Shown here: one piece after another, positions 45,910-58,400 of the stretch
How positions within the stretch are numbered: the first letter of the stretch is position 1
How the letters are laid out: every line of letters begins with the position of its first letter
DNA from: Solea solea
Lineage: Eukaryota; Chordata; Actinopteri; Pleuronectiformes; Soleidae
Direction of reading: 5' to 3'
NCBI RefSeq assembly: GCF_958295425.1
Contig: NC_081146.1
Location: forward strand, 18,981,458 to 19,045,457
DNA length: 64,000 nt
The notes under the pieces: generated by a model
What the model saw: the letters and a program-made list of their open reading frames with translations, nothing else
Told to the model about the DNA's origin: nothing
The model's database searches: none
Position numbers and translations under genes: made by a program

Positions 45910-46170
45910 TGCAGGTTTACTGGTCCTGACAAGGTCTGCATTACCAGAAAAGGTCCCAAAGAGATAACAAGTATAAGTTCCGAGGTTCCAAACACCAGGC
46001 AAATAAAAAGAAAACAACAACAAAGAAAACAATCCAAAAGTGGAAACAGATGATGTTGGTCTGAATAGGTAAGATGCAGGGACAAACAGAACAGAGGCAC
46101 AGGGTGATCAATATCATAAGGATATAAATACTCTGGGGACAAACTGATAAATGAGACACAGGTGCTACAG
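45910..46170. repeat. Dispersed repeat, TGGTCCTGACAAGG family
   Basis: ACTGGTCCTGACAAGGTCTG, CAGAAAAGGTCCCAAAGAG and GTTCCAAACACCAGGCAAAT follow the CA array. The first phrase is shared with 8470-8495. GGTCCCAGGCAAATAAA at about 62049 resembles the last phrase. The right end is approximate. Confidence 0.5.
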
Positions 46171-49100
46171 AACACTAGAGCTATAGTTTTATTTCTTTCA
46201 GCTTCTCGCCCTCACCTGGTTTTGTATAAAAACAATTAATAACATTATTAATTAACATTACAATAACAAGTTATTTTTAGTAGACCAGTAACAGTGAGGC
46301 ATGATAAAACTGAGATTTAAAATGTCTTGCATTTAATATTACCATGGTATCATGTTATGCATGCTCAGAGTTTCAAATAATTCTATGCAAAAAAAGGAAC
46401 GAAAGCTAGACTTAATTGTTTCCATACATTGCACGGTTTTGTTTCAGACAGTATAATCTTGTAGAGGTAAAATAAAGTTCTGTCTGTTTTTAATCATTTG
46501 GACCATGAGGCAATAAACTGAACTGAACTGAATAATAAACAGATCCTGATGAGAGGCAGTTCTGCTTAACAATACCTTCTGTCTGCCTCCATGTAGAGTA
46601 GCATCAACCGTGCTGCTGCCCACCAAACCCACACAGACACTCCCTGTTGCACACTGCCCACTCACAACAAAACAAAGGATCTGGACACGGGAGCCAAAGA
46701 TGAGAGATTGTTCCAGGTATCAAGTTATTTACAGACTAATTATTCTATTCTCAATTTAACACACATTGAATACAGATTTTTAACTCAGACTTTAACGGGT
46801 AGCACAAAGAACTGCATGAAAAACTGTGACTAATCATGGAATTGAGTAACCTATACAATTGTAATGTAATGGGAACCTTTCGTGGATACGCTGAAACTAA
46901 TATGAAATATGATATAAAGCCTATGAATGCAAATCATGTGTGTCACCAAATCACAGCTGCAAATGTATACATCAATCATTCAAGGAACAATCACTGAAAG
47001 GTTAATGAAAAACACAACTCGTCACATTAAAGCAACTGATTTATTGACATAGTTACTTAAGAAAAATGTTGATTAATATGTTTGACTTGGTGTGGGAGGT
47101 TTTATGTCAGAAAATATGTTTATCCAATCTAGAGCAGGCTTTGTTTTGGTGTTTAATTTGACAAATGAGTTATGAATCAACATCCTCACACCCATTTTTT
47201 TTAGGTGGACACGAAATGCTTGAGCTTACAGGACGTGGACTAGTACATTAAGAACTTCTTTTACACATTAACTGAGGGATGCCATGGATTTTGGAATGTA
47301 GCAAAGAAATGACATAGATATAGACACAGATATAGTTATAGTAGTATATGGTATTAATGTGAACTCAGAGATTTCCAAAATGAACCAATTTGTTTAAAAA
47401 GCATCAAACAATAACAAAGGCAGCAGTGATACAATGGTTTCTGTCCATTGCTTTATCTCTTCAGAACCTGTCTACTTACTGTATCTAATTACCCTGAGAA
47501 TATTTACTTTTATATTTTTACAACCTGAGTTTCAACAGTTCACCCTCTCCATACATATGTTTTGTACGTGTATTTAAGAATATGTGCATTTCTCTATTGT
47601 GTCAGTTAAACATGAGCAACACAGCCCAGATAAAATGAATACTACCATAATAAAAACCTGAGACTGGGCATACTATAAAAATATAACAGCATGTGCCATC
47701 ATTCACAACATCTGCATTGGGACTGGTGCCATTGTGGCTCTGGAGGATGAGCCTGCGAGGAGGATGTGGCGCGGGTGGATTGAGGAGATTCCCCATGCTG
47801 ACCATGACTATTTTGGTGTGTGGATGTGTTTTTTCTAAACCACAGACTGTGTATAGTCACTTGAAAAGTGAACCTTTGGACATAGGATGCAGGAGCAGTT
47901 TTTCCACTAGTTTCAAAACCTGCTCTGTTGAATGGAGGGTATGTGGGACAATGATGCCTATGTCTAACTTGATTATAACATTAGAAAACATTTTCCATCT
48001 CCATCTCTAGTTTCGGGTTTTTTTTAACCGAATATGATGCCAGTTTTGAAAATGATGTTCCCCTGGAGAGAAAAATAGACAATAAAGCACGACATGTATG
48101 AATGGACATCAGTGTGATTGACAGCTATTCAATAGTCGCCTGGTTGGAAGTGATGTCTCTTTCCATTTTAAAAAACTGTCACAGTATAGTTAAAAATGGG
48201 AGATAATTATGTAACGAGACAGTTATATACAGTCTATCGTCCTTATTCATCATCCATGACAAACCACAACCAACTGGTTGCAGCAGGTTTCTATTCACTC
48301 CCTCTCCTGACCTTGCACACTTCTAATCCTTCAATGCAGAGAAAATCTGTCACTTCAGTCCAAAATCAACAGCAGCAAAAACAAATTTCAGCAGAATTGT
48401 GTCAATTAAACTTTTTAATCATCTCAGTTTTGACCATGGAGGAGAGTAACTTTACCCGCCAGGCCCATTTCATGCTCACAGGTTGGCTTTACAAATACTA
48501 ATCACCAACCTGAAACTTGTAAGCCATAGCAGGTCTCTTGGCTCAAATCTTAATGCCAAGTGGTCACATTTGGTCTGTAGATCTGTAACAAATCGAGAGC
48601 TTTCTTAAAAATACAAGTGGGATATCTGCTCTGCAGTAAACACAGCCTGTGGATGTTTTAAAGCCACAACATAACATCTGTGAAAAAAGCTGTTTGGGTC
48701 ATTGCCAGCAGTCCAATTAATTAACAATTAAATTAATAAATTAAATAATACATGTACAGTATATAATAGTCTCTTACTCTCCTTTCACTGGCTGCCTACT
48801 GTCTGACCTGATTTTAAGGTCTGCTTCTTTTGTTTGTGTGAAACAAGTTGGTCTGCAGTGTGCTGGTTTCTGCACCATAAGAAACAATGGAGGAGGGATG
48901 TCATGACTCGCCTGTTCCTACCTTAATCCATCCGCCACTCTGACCTACTTTATTTCACATTCATTACCTATGTTATCTGTTTGAGTTCTACTCTATCTCT
49001 CCCTCCCGTCTCTTCTCCCAGGTGTCCTCTACTCTTTATTTATTTAACTTGTCTGGAGTCTTGATTTTGACCCATCAGAAACTTAAAGTGTCAGTCCTCA

Positions 49101-52076
49101 CAAAGAAAGATGATGTTACAGTGGTGGTGGGGGGTCTTCATTTGTTCTCAAACACAGAAAATCACCTGTGAACACAAAAGATGTATGGTTGTCAGAGACT
49201 GTCAAAAACAAAGCCATTTCTCTTCCATGCGAAGCTGACATTTCGATGAAATGTGCTGCTTTTTCCACGCCACCTCTCAGTGTGTTGCCAAGAAAGAAAA
49301 AAATCATTTGAATGTAAAATTTTCTAAGAATCTTTCAGCCATTGTTTTGGTGTTTTATACTGCAGTGGAAACAGAGTTGGCTCTACAAAAGGGTAAAGCA
49401 ACGGCAGCTTGTCCTCATCTATCTCAGGTCAAGAAAGATTGAATGCAATAGTTGTAAACACGTCTCCAAGTAATGCCACTGTGAAATGTAAAGTTGTCGT
49501 CAAACTTCAAAAACAGCTTCCATTCCTACCCTAAATTCCATTCCATGTTATCTGGCTTAAGCCAAAAGAAGTCAATCAAAATGTGAGTAGCTAGACATTT
49601 TGGAAATGAAAGTACATTCTCTAAATTGCCATCAAAGGCACTTACTTGATTACAAAAAACAAAATCCTACTTTGAATCCATGAATGAGTAATTAGCGGGA
49701 TTGCTGCCACTGTATGTTGTTCAGCAGTGGGCATTTTTTTCTTCTTCTACTTCTCATTCAACTGTATTTGTCCAGTAACTAGTTCCACATACTTCAACAT
49801 AGAAACTTCATTCATACTTATTCAAAATGTTCAACTTTTTTCAAAGACAGTTTATCATGCAAATGAATGGAAACTCACTTCAGACTCACTCATTTTCCAC
49901 TACTTTCTGGTTCCACTTTCTCCATTGTTGAAGCTTCATTCAAACTTCAAATTTTCACAAAAGTGGGATTTTCATTATCATTCAATTTCAATGCATCTGT
50001 ATATTTTTGCTATTTTACTCACAAGGTGCCATCTCTGTAGCACACACAGCGCGACACCAGTCACAGAGAGACACGTCAGCTCGTCACACAGTTAAGTCGT
50101 TTTAGCCACTGGTGCAGTGACCATTCAAGTCTTACTCTGAGATAACATACAGTATACGGTTGTGCTGTATCTTGTCTTCTTCTGTGATAGTCTTGTTCAT
50201 ACAGCAGTGTTCCATTATTGCGATTACTGCCACTGGCCTAACAGAAATGTTCACCTTTTTTCCTAAACATTTAGACATTCAATTAGAAACTTGAACTGAT
50301 CAGTTTGACTTCTCATTCATACCAGTTCAATCCACCATGCCAGGTTGGCTTCAGCTCAGACAGAAGGCAGCCATCCTACTCTAGTTATATAGTAGCTATA
50401 GATACCAGGATCTTCTGATGAGTAAATCTGTTCCACAAGAAATCAGTTGCCATTGTTCTCTTTTATGCACAGCAGCATTATTTAACTCTGATCTTGGCTT
50501 TTATGTCAGTGATAGAAAGTGACTCATCCAACCCATTCATCTCCACGACCATTTAGCATTTTTGTCAAAATCATACAAGATAAGAGATGATGCATTACAG
50601 TTGCATAGAAATCACCAGTATTATCCTACAACATACAAGCTTGAATACATATGCAGTTCACCAAGTCATGTGTCTTGGGTCAGGCTTCTGGGTCTTTTTA
50701 CTGTTGTGCGAAAGTGGCCGCTTGACATTGTGGGAGTCATTAGAGGCTGAAGATCAGCTGAGTAAAAAAAAGCATTGGTTCTCAGGCCACCAAATCCATC
50801 TTGACTGTATTCAAAAATTATTTCCTCGAACACAAGCAACTCAAGCGGTGAGTATATCCCACAGCAGAATAGGCACGGGAGGGTTCAATAACAATAACAA
50901 ACTAGAAAATAACAAGATCTCGAGCACAAGATTTATTCAGGTGTGCACCAAAGTATTCAGGTCATTGTTGTTGTGTTTATTTGTTTTTTAATTATAATCT
51001 TTGTTAGTTCTTTATGGGTCCATTTTCAAACAAGCTATATTGGTAATATCATGCAACGTCTGGAGGAATGTGTAAACAGCATTATTGTGGTGTACTTTAA
51101 CCCCATGATGAGCTTACTGTATTTTATGCTTTTATGTTTGTCTTTTAATTTGTTTTTTGGAACATAAACACCGAAAGCCACAAAATAAAACATAGGAATA
51201 TATTTAAAATGGACTAGCTCTGTAGTAGCCAATCTATCTCCATTCTCTCGGATGCCTGTATGTGAAAAGTCCATTACTGTAGACAGTCCAGCTGGTAATC
51301 CATTCAGAGGCCCAGGCTTTCCGTGCATCAGCACAGTGCAAAGCTGAGTGGCTTTAACAAGTCCTGTGACACTTATGAGGGCCTGAAAGTCCATCACCTT
51401 GATGTAATCAGTCCAACATCCCTCAAAGTCCCTCCACTACCCAGGGCTGTGCTATTTTTAGCTCTGCATGTTGTCAACATTGAAGGCAATGTGTCTCAAT
51501 CTCTCTGACATCCTCAACTATTGCTGCATTCCCAGAAAACTTGGTAAAAAAACAACAACAAAGTTTACGACAAGATAAACTTGTGGATATCTTTGGATAT
51601 TTCTTCACAATTCTTGCACCATTAGCAGTAAGATGGAATTATCATTTGTGCAGTCACATTTGTCAACAGCTACTTGATAGGTGTTAGTGATGTCTCTGTG
51701 AACATACAACATGTTGACATCAATATTTAGCTCAGCGCAGCTTCTGCCGTGCTCCGGGCCGGGGCAGTCTACAGTGAATCCAATCAAAATTAAGTCATGG
51801 TGACACAAACCTAAGTAATCAGGTGGGGATGATGTGATGACTGATATATTTGTCACACTTGGCATCACATTATTCCTCATGCTCACAGAGCTCATAATGC
51901 ATAATTACAGGAGCAGAATCAGATTAAGCAAATTCTCTGAAGTTATAATTACAGATTTAATATATACTCATGGTTCCACAGTCACAAAGAGAAAATCACG
52001 TTATGGCAAACCCTCTCTACAGTTTAATCATTTTCTTGTCCTTCAGTACAGATGAATAGCAGATACACAGATAAAG
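46171..52076. other. Non-coding, no gene seen
   Basis: A LINE-tail-like tandem CTGAACTGAACTGAA lies at about 46516-46531, preceded by AATAAAGTT. The remainder is AT-rich with short unrecognised ORFs, including 134 codons at 50587-50991 and 122 codons at 49727-50095. Confidence 0.45.
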
Positions 52077-52447
52077 TCACTGGCCACTTTATTAGGTACA
52101 GACAATGCCTAATAAAGTGGCAGGAGTGGCGTCTGATGTGGTCTTCTGCTGCTGTCGCTCATCTACTTCTACTAAGTGTTGTGTGTTCAGAAACGGTCTT
52201 CTGCATACCTTGTTCGTAATAAGTGTTAAATTGAGTTACTATTGCAAGTATGGTTGCCTTTTCTATCATTTTGAATTTCATTATCCTCTGGTCTCTGGCA
52301 TCATCTCATTTTTGGTCTCTTATTTTTTAAAATGACTCAAACAAGCCTGTCTGACAGCAAGAGCCATGTCTACATGACAATGCATTAAGTCACGGCCATG
52401 TGATTGGCTGATTGGATGTTTGTTGTAATGTATAAAGTAGGTGGTGA
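52077..52447. mobile_element. Non-autonomous Tc1-like element
   Basis: The left end CACTGGCCACTTTATTAGG is followed by a second, inverted copy of the end sequence, giving a perfect 13-bp stem (52084-52096 with 52108-52120). The interior GGAGTGGCGTCTGATGTGG, CTTCTGCATACC and CTCTGGCATCA match a recalled fish Tc1-like family; the right end is TAAAGTAGGTGGTGAATGTA. Internal deletions and no open frame show a non-autonomous derivative. Confidence 0.75.
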
Positions 52448-55400
52448 ATGTATAAACTTCTGATTGTACTTTTGCTTTGCAGAGGACACTTGGCAGATAA
52501 ATAATCTCTTTTTTTTTTTTAGACTTTTACACACCATCAGTCTTTCAAATGTAAACAAACATCTTGTCACACTGTCACTCATCATCTAACATTAGATTAT
52601 TCCCTCAACAAAGGGGACGGTTGAGTCACTGTGCAGCAAACTATACAGTCTCATTATGTGCACCAGTGTATCTGGCAGCACACGTGGGTGGCATTTTTGA
52701 AAAGTAAGGCTTTTTTTTTTTCCTCAAATGAGAGCGAGTGTGTGTGAACAGTCATGTTCTCACTGTTCCCCAGAAAGGATAAACTGATTGCCTAAATGGG
52801 TCATTTACACGTGGAGCAAGCAAACGCTCCATTTAACATTTAAAAGAAAGTCTTAACACGTATGTAGCTTTCGGGAATAATGTACAGTCCACAGTGCCAG
52901 CAGCTACTCAAGCTAGTCAAGCGGCAAGAAAAAAAACAGAAAGCAACAATGACTTGAACGGACAGAATGTTTTCCACCCTTGCTGTTTCTCACTGTTTAC
53001 CTTCTGCACTCTTTCAGTGTCCTCCTTGTTGATATTTCACTCATTTTAGCCCACGTTCTCCCTTCATCATTCCCTGCTTTATCTTTGTTTACTTGGCACT
53101 TTGGGGTTTTGTTTAAACAACAACACTCATGGTTCATCACAAGCTGCTTGCAGATAAAGAGGCCAATCATAGTCAATTTGAAATTGTAACTACCACACTC
53201 CATCTTGAAATGCAGAACCAGAGGGAAAGTAAGGACAAGAAAATGTAGGGAACAGCTGGTGCAACACTTACATCTAGTGGTGGAAAGTTTAATGGCAGCT
53301 AAGAGGGTCACTTAACCAGTGTGCACATTGTTGAACCATGACCACCGCTCCCAGTTGTGTCTTCACTGTCTGAGCTGCTATAAGAGCCGTCTGTGCAGAA
53401 TAGGATGATGGCATTCACAGGAATAAAGACGCTATTTAGAATCACTCCATCGTAAGTCAAATGGGCCATGGAAACGCAGCAGTGACTTTTCCTTGACTCT
53501 GTGTGTAACCATGTCTGTCTGTCCTCACTCCTTGCTGTCCTATGTTGTCATGTTCCAAAACAAGTTCATAACATGGCCAGTCCCTCTATATATCTGTGCT
53601 GAATTGTCAATTCCTTCAACATCCAGTTTTCTCTTAAGTCATCAGCTTTAACCACAGTCGCCAGACTCCATATTATCCGAGTAGTAACGGCTTCTCCATT
53701 TCATGTCTCTGTGTTTGATTCAGCTTCACACTACACATTTCTCAGAGTTGTTGCTCGAGTATTTAAATCTGGTTTTATGAGTCTCTTTCCCAAAACTTGA
53801 GGGATCTTTTCATTGTGTGAAAAGGTTATTCAGATCTTTCACAGACATTCAAGTGCTCCCCTCTTTTCCATTGTCGTGTTTAATTTAGCACAAGGTCTTT
53901 CCAAACCATCAGCATTGCACTTCACTCATTCTTATTTTGTCAGCCCTGCCTTCCTCTTTCTTCTCGCTTTCCACTGTTATACTCACACATTAACATAATT
54001 TTACAAAAACCCTTTGCTTATCTAACCAGCAGTGGTCAGACATGAGCATCACTCTCCTTAATAACCTGAGGAGGAAAGGAGACCAACAACGTCAACACTG
54101 GGCCTCAATTTGTCTCCTGTCTCTCCCCAAGCAGCCACAGGACTCAATCTGAATGTCCTCCGTGGGCAGGGGGATTTTTATTCTCCTGACTACGTGCAAC
54201 AACAACGTTCTGCTGACAGCTGTCTGAAGTCGCTCCAAGGCGAGGACTACTACTGCTGCTGTGTTTAGGAAAAAACATTTAAAGGACATTAGGCGGCTTG
54301 GATCTGACTTCAAGTGGAAACTGAATCAGGGTGTGAAAATCCTCTGAATGTGCTCGCACTATTTACTGTTACTTTGAGTCTGGTTCTATTTGAGAGTGAT
54401 GGGCAGTAAAAGGCAGTCAAGTTGTGGGGATCAACCTTGTAAACATACTTTTGTGGTCGAGGCGAGTGTTGGGAGATGTTGGATGATTGGTTTGATTTCA
54501 TGAGCCAAGTTAAAGATTGTAAACTGACTGATAGTCTGTGTTTGAAGATGAGTTGGACTGGACTAGAACACACACGGAGTCTTGGGATTAATTGGAAGAT
54601 ATTTATTGATTAGGTGAAAGAGTTAAGCTGACTGTGTTTGTTTTGGACTGAGCTGAGTTGAGCTGAGATAATCTGGCCAAGGCTGTGCTGAGTTGTGAGG
54701 AAAGGGCCGGATTGAAAACCACTGAGTTATGCTTAACGGTTATGAGCTAAAGCCTCTCTGGTTTGGGATGGCCCATGTCATACTGGCTAGACTGCACACG
54801 GCTTGGCTAATGGGATTTTCACCTCTTCTTGGGGGATGAGAGCACAGGGCTGCTGATGTCATTGTCATGGTAACAACAGTTACTGTTTGAGGTTACAGAC
54901 TCAGATCTTTTTCTGCTTACAGGAAGCTGTAGCAATCCATCAAAAATCTAAAACTTTTATTATAACACCTTGGGGGAATGATAAAATCTTACACCTCCTA
55001 CATGTTCATCCCTCTGAAAGAGCTTTTCCACAGGCCTCTGGTGTGCATGTATATATATATATATATACAGTATATATATGAATAGGCTATATATATTGTA
55101 TTCATATAAAGTGTGTGTGTGCACGTGTCTGTTTTCTGTACATGTGTGTGAAATCATGCATGCATCGATGTGCGTGTCATGACTGTATGTGTAAGAGAAA
55201 TGGAAGTAGGAGATTTGCCTCATTACCTTTGCCACCCGCCAGATTCCCTCAGCAAAAGGCTCACAGCCAGGTGCTTGGGGCCTGGTGGCCTGGGTCTTTG
55301 ACCGGACTGCAGCTTGAACAGATGCCTGACATATTCATAAGGACTGGTGGCAGCAGATAAACCCCCTCATCTTCCTTTTTCATACACACACATACTGCAC

Positions 55401-58400
55401 GCCTGTCCATCCATCCATGGCATGTAAGTGCATACAAAGTTGTGCTATATATGTGTTTAATTATATGATTTGTTGCAGAAACCATTATTTTCATTATTTC
55501 AAATTGATTCTCAAAAAGGCAACTCAGTCCTCATTTTCATTTGTTAGTCTTTCATGGGATTATTGTGTTGCAATGTACTCTCCTTTCTAAATTGACTTAA
55601 ACTGGTTCACAAATTCAATATTGTGCATTTTGACCTCAACTTTATTTGGATGGCAAGTCATAGCATCTGCTGCGTTGTAGCCGAAATGAACTGAGAGTGT
55701 TCTTGAAACAGAAACAAGGTTACTGAAATTACATCCTAGGCAGGTCTGTGCAGCCTAAACTGGCTGTGTGGTCACTAAAGATTTGTTCAGACACACAATC
55801 CACTGCCAACAGCCAAGGGGGAAAAGTAATCAATTAGGCTCACATGGTATTGCAGTAATTATGTACTCCAATTTACTCCTGGAGGGTGAAGAGGGAGAGG
55901 GGAAAGAGAGGGGAAAGGGGGTTATGGTGGGGGGGCATTTCATGCTACTCCAAACCACTTCCATCCATGTATCTCTCAGATCGTATCACGTTATAGCACC
56001 AACACACCAATTCAAACTGGCATGGAGGAAACCAGGTCCATATTACCCCCTAATTGGTCATTTCCAGAGAAACCCTTGGTTTGCAAAACCTACTTCCAGG
56101 ATGGGGCTTTCTTAAACAAGCTGGAGCTTAAGACAGAGGCTACATCTGGGCGGCAGGCTGGCCGACATGCAGGCTTTGATTGGGTTTGTCCCAGTAGTAA
56201 GTGGTCTGATTGCAGTGAAGGCAACACATTACATCAGCTTTTAGTTTCCTATTTAGCTTATTTCTGAAGAAAGGTATATACTTTAGGAGCTTCAAAGTGG
56301 ACAGGGAGATGGACAGGCTGAATACATTTCAATCACAGTGTCCTTGACTGTGAAACTGCACAATTCACTGATGCTACTGATTATAGGTCGAGGGCCCCCT
56401 AATCTATAGTCTGAATTGAATAGCTCAACACAGTGGAGTATTTTGTAATGGGAAATCTGTATAGCGCTGTACTTAGCTCGGTTTACTTGCCTGTTGATTG
56501 CAGACATAGACAACAGGTTACAAAACATCTGGGCCTTTTCCTCATACATTCAAATGCAATGTAGACAGCTAGACATTTTTAATTCAACCATCAGAATTGT
56601 GGAAAGTTAACCTCAAGCTTGATGCATACACTTTCTTTTTACACTCCTTGGGGGTGGGGTGGTTCACACCTTTTGCTCTCCCTCACATTAGGATATGTTA
56701 TGCACAGGGGCCTTACAGTAATATGTTGTTATATTTAACTGATATACTGTATATCCACTTCAGCACATGTGCAAAGGTATGCACATCACGCATGTGAGTG
56801 TGCGCACACACACACACACAGACACACACACACATCTCTGCTGGGCACGTTGCCTGCGCCAGATTTTAATCATTTAACTGGCTATTGGATTTCTAGCTGC
56901 AGGTTACTGGTGATGAGCAGATCCATATCTAAAAGATGCTAATGTGTAATTCCTGTTTGACTTTTGTGTTTGTGTGTTCAGGTGCGTGCATTTGTGTGTA
57001 CAATAGTAACTCTAGGGAAATACAATGTTGCAGTGATGATTGTCAAACAGTCAGTGAATCAGTGAACAGTAGGTGACTGTGGATCTAATTTCAAACATAT
57101 TTTATTGGCACGGGGATATGCTGAGCACTGGGGGGCAGTGTACTGTAGAGCTGAATCTGCACAGCCCATCACACTCCACATGGGTGAGCAGCACTAACAA
57201 TAGACTGACTGTTACAGTGTCGGAGTCCGAGCTCTCCTCACCTCCACCAGCGGAAATCAGTGACGAATTTTCTGCAACTGGCAGAGCAATGAGCAAACTA
57301 AAATCCTCAACGGTAAAATCAGTCCACTTCACAAAGTTACATTAATGTATGAAAAAATAAAAGGTTAACCAAACACGTGTGAGTCTGGGCAGCCTGTTTA
57401 GAAAAGCCACACATCACACAGAGCATAATGAAAATGACAAATTGTAATTGTACTGACATGTAGTGTAAGTACAATAAGAACACACTAGGTCATCTGAGGT
57501 AGGTTTTTATAATTAAAAAAAAAACCTGAATTAACTGCCCAAAGTTGACTAGGGTGTGTGTGCATGTCTGTTTTCTACTGGGTGCCGCTGTACTGTAATA
57601 ACATCAGCAGGTGGCCTGGTGAGCCAGTTACCCACCCCATCCCCTCTGCTTTTGTCCCTCTGCTCTGCCGCAATGGAAAGCAGGTGTCCGACCCTGGTCT
57701 GGGGACAGAATTGAATTAATGTGCAAAAACAAATTACTCCATCAGCAGCGTCTAGAGGGGCCACAGTGACAGGCCTGCAGTCTTGTACAGCCCAAAGCTG
57801 AGCTTGCCGTCACCTGACACTGGGCCGATCAGGCTAATATCCACACCTATTACACAAGGATTCATGGGAAAACAACAGCTGGGGCCAAAGGTGAGGATGA
57901 GAAAGGAGGGACACAAGGTTAGGGAGGACAAAGCTATATTCTTAGAATTACCTAGAGATCTCATTTAGCCCATAACTGCCTGTTTGACTGTGGTGGTCAT
58001 CCAAAAAGGAGTGTGTTTCTGCCGTCGATCTGTGAAGCTTTAAGGAAATGTTTTGTCTAATTGGAAGCGACGGTAGTCAATACACAGGCGGGATCCCGCC
58101 CTTAAATGACATGCCCAGCTCTAATACTGTCTCCAATTTCAGGATTACCCTGATAATAACTGAGGCAGCCATTTCCAATATACACACGTGCACACATGGG
58201 CAGACTCACAATACACACAGACAGTTCTGGCAACGACATTGCAGCAGGGCACAGGGAGTAAATGTCTGAAATCATTAACTGCATTGCCTCCAATGAGGCT
58301 CTGTTGGCAGGGTGCTCATGAGAACCATCTAGAGGAGCTGTAAAAATGACAAAGTCAATATTGAAGATGACCGCAATTGCAGGCTTTCAGAGGACGAAGG

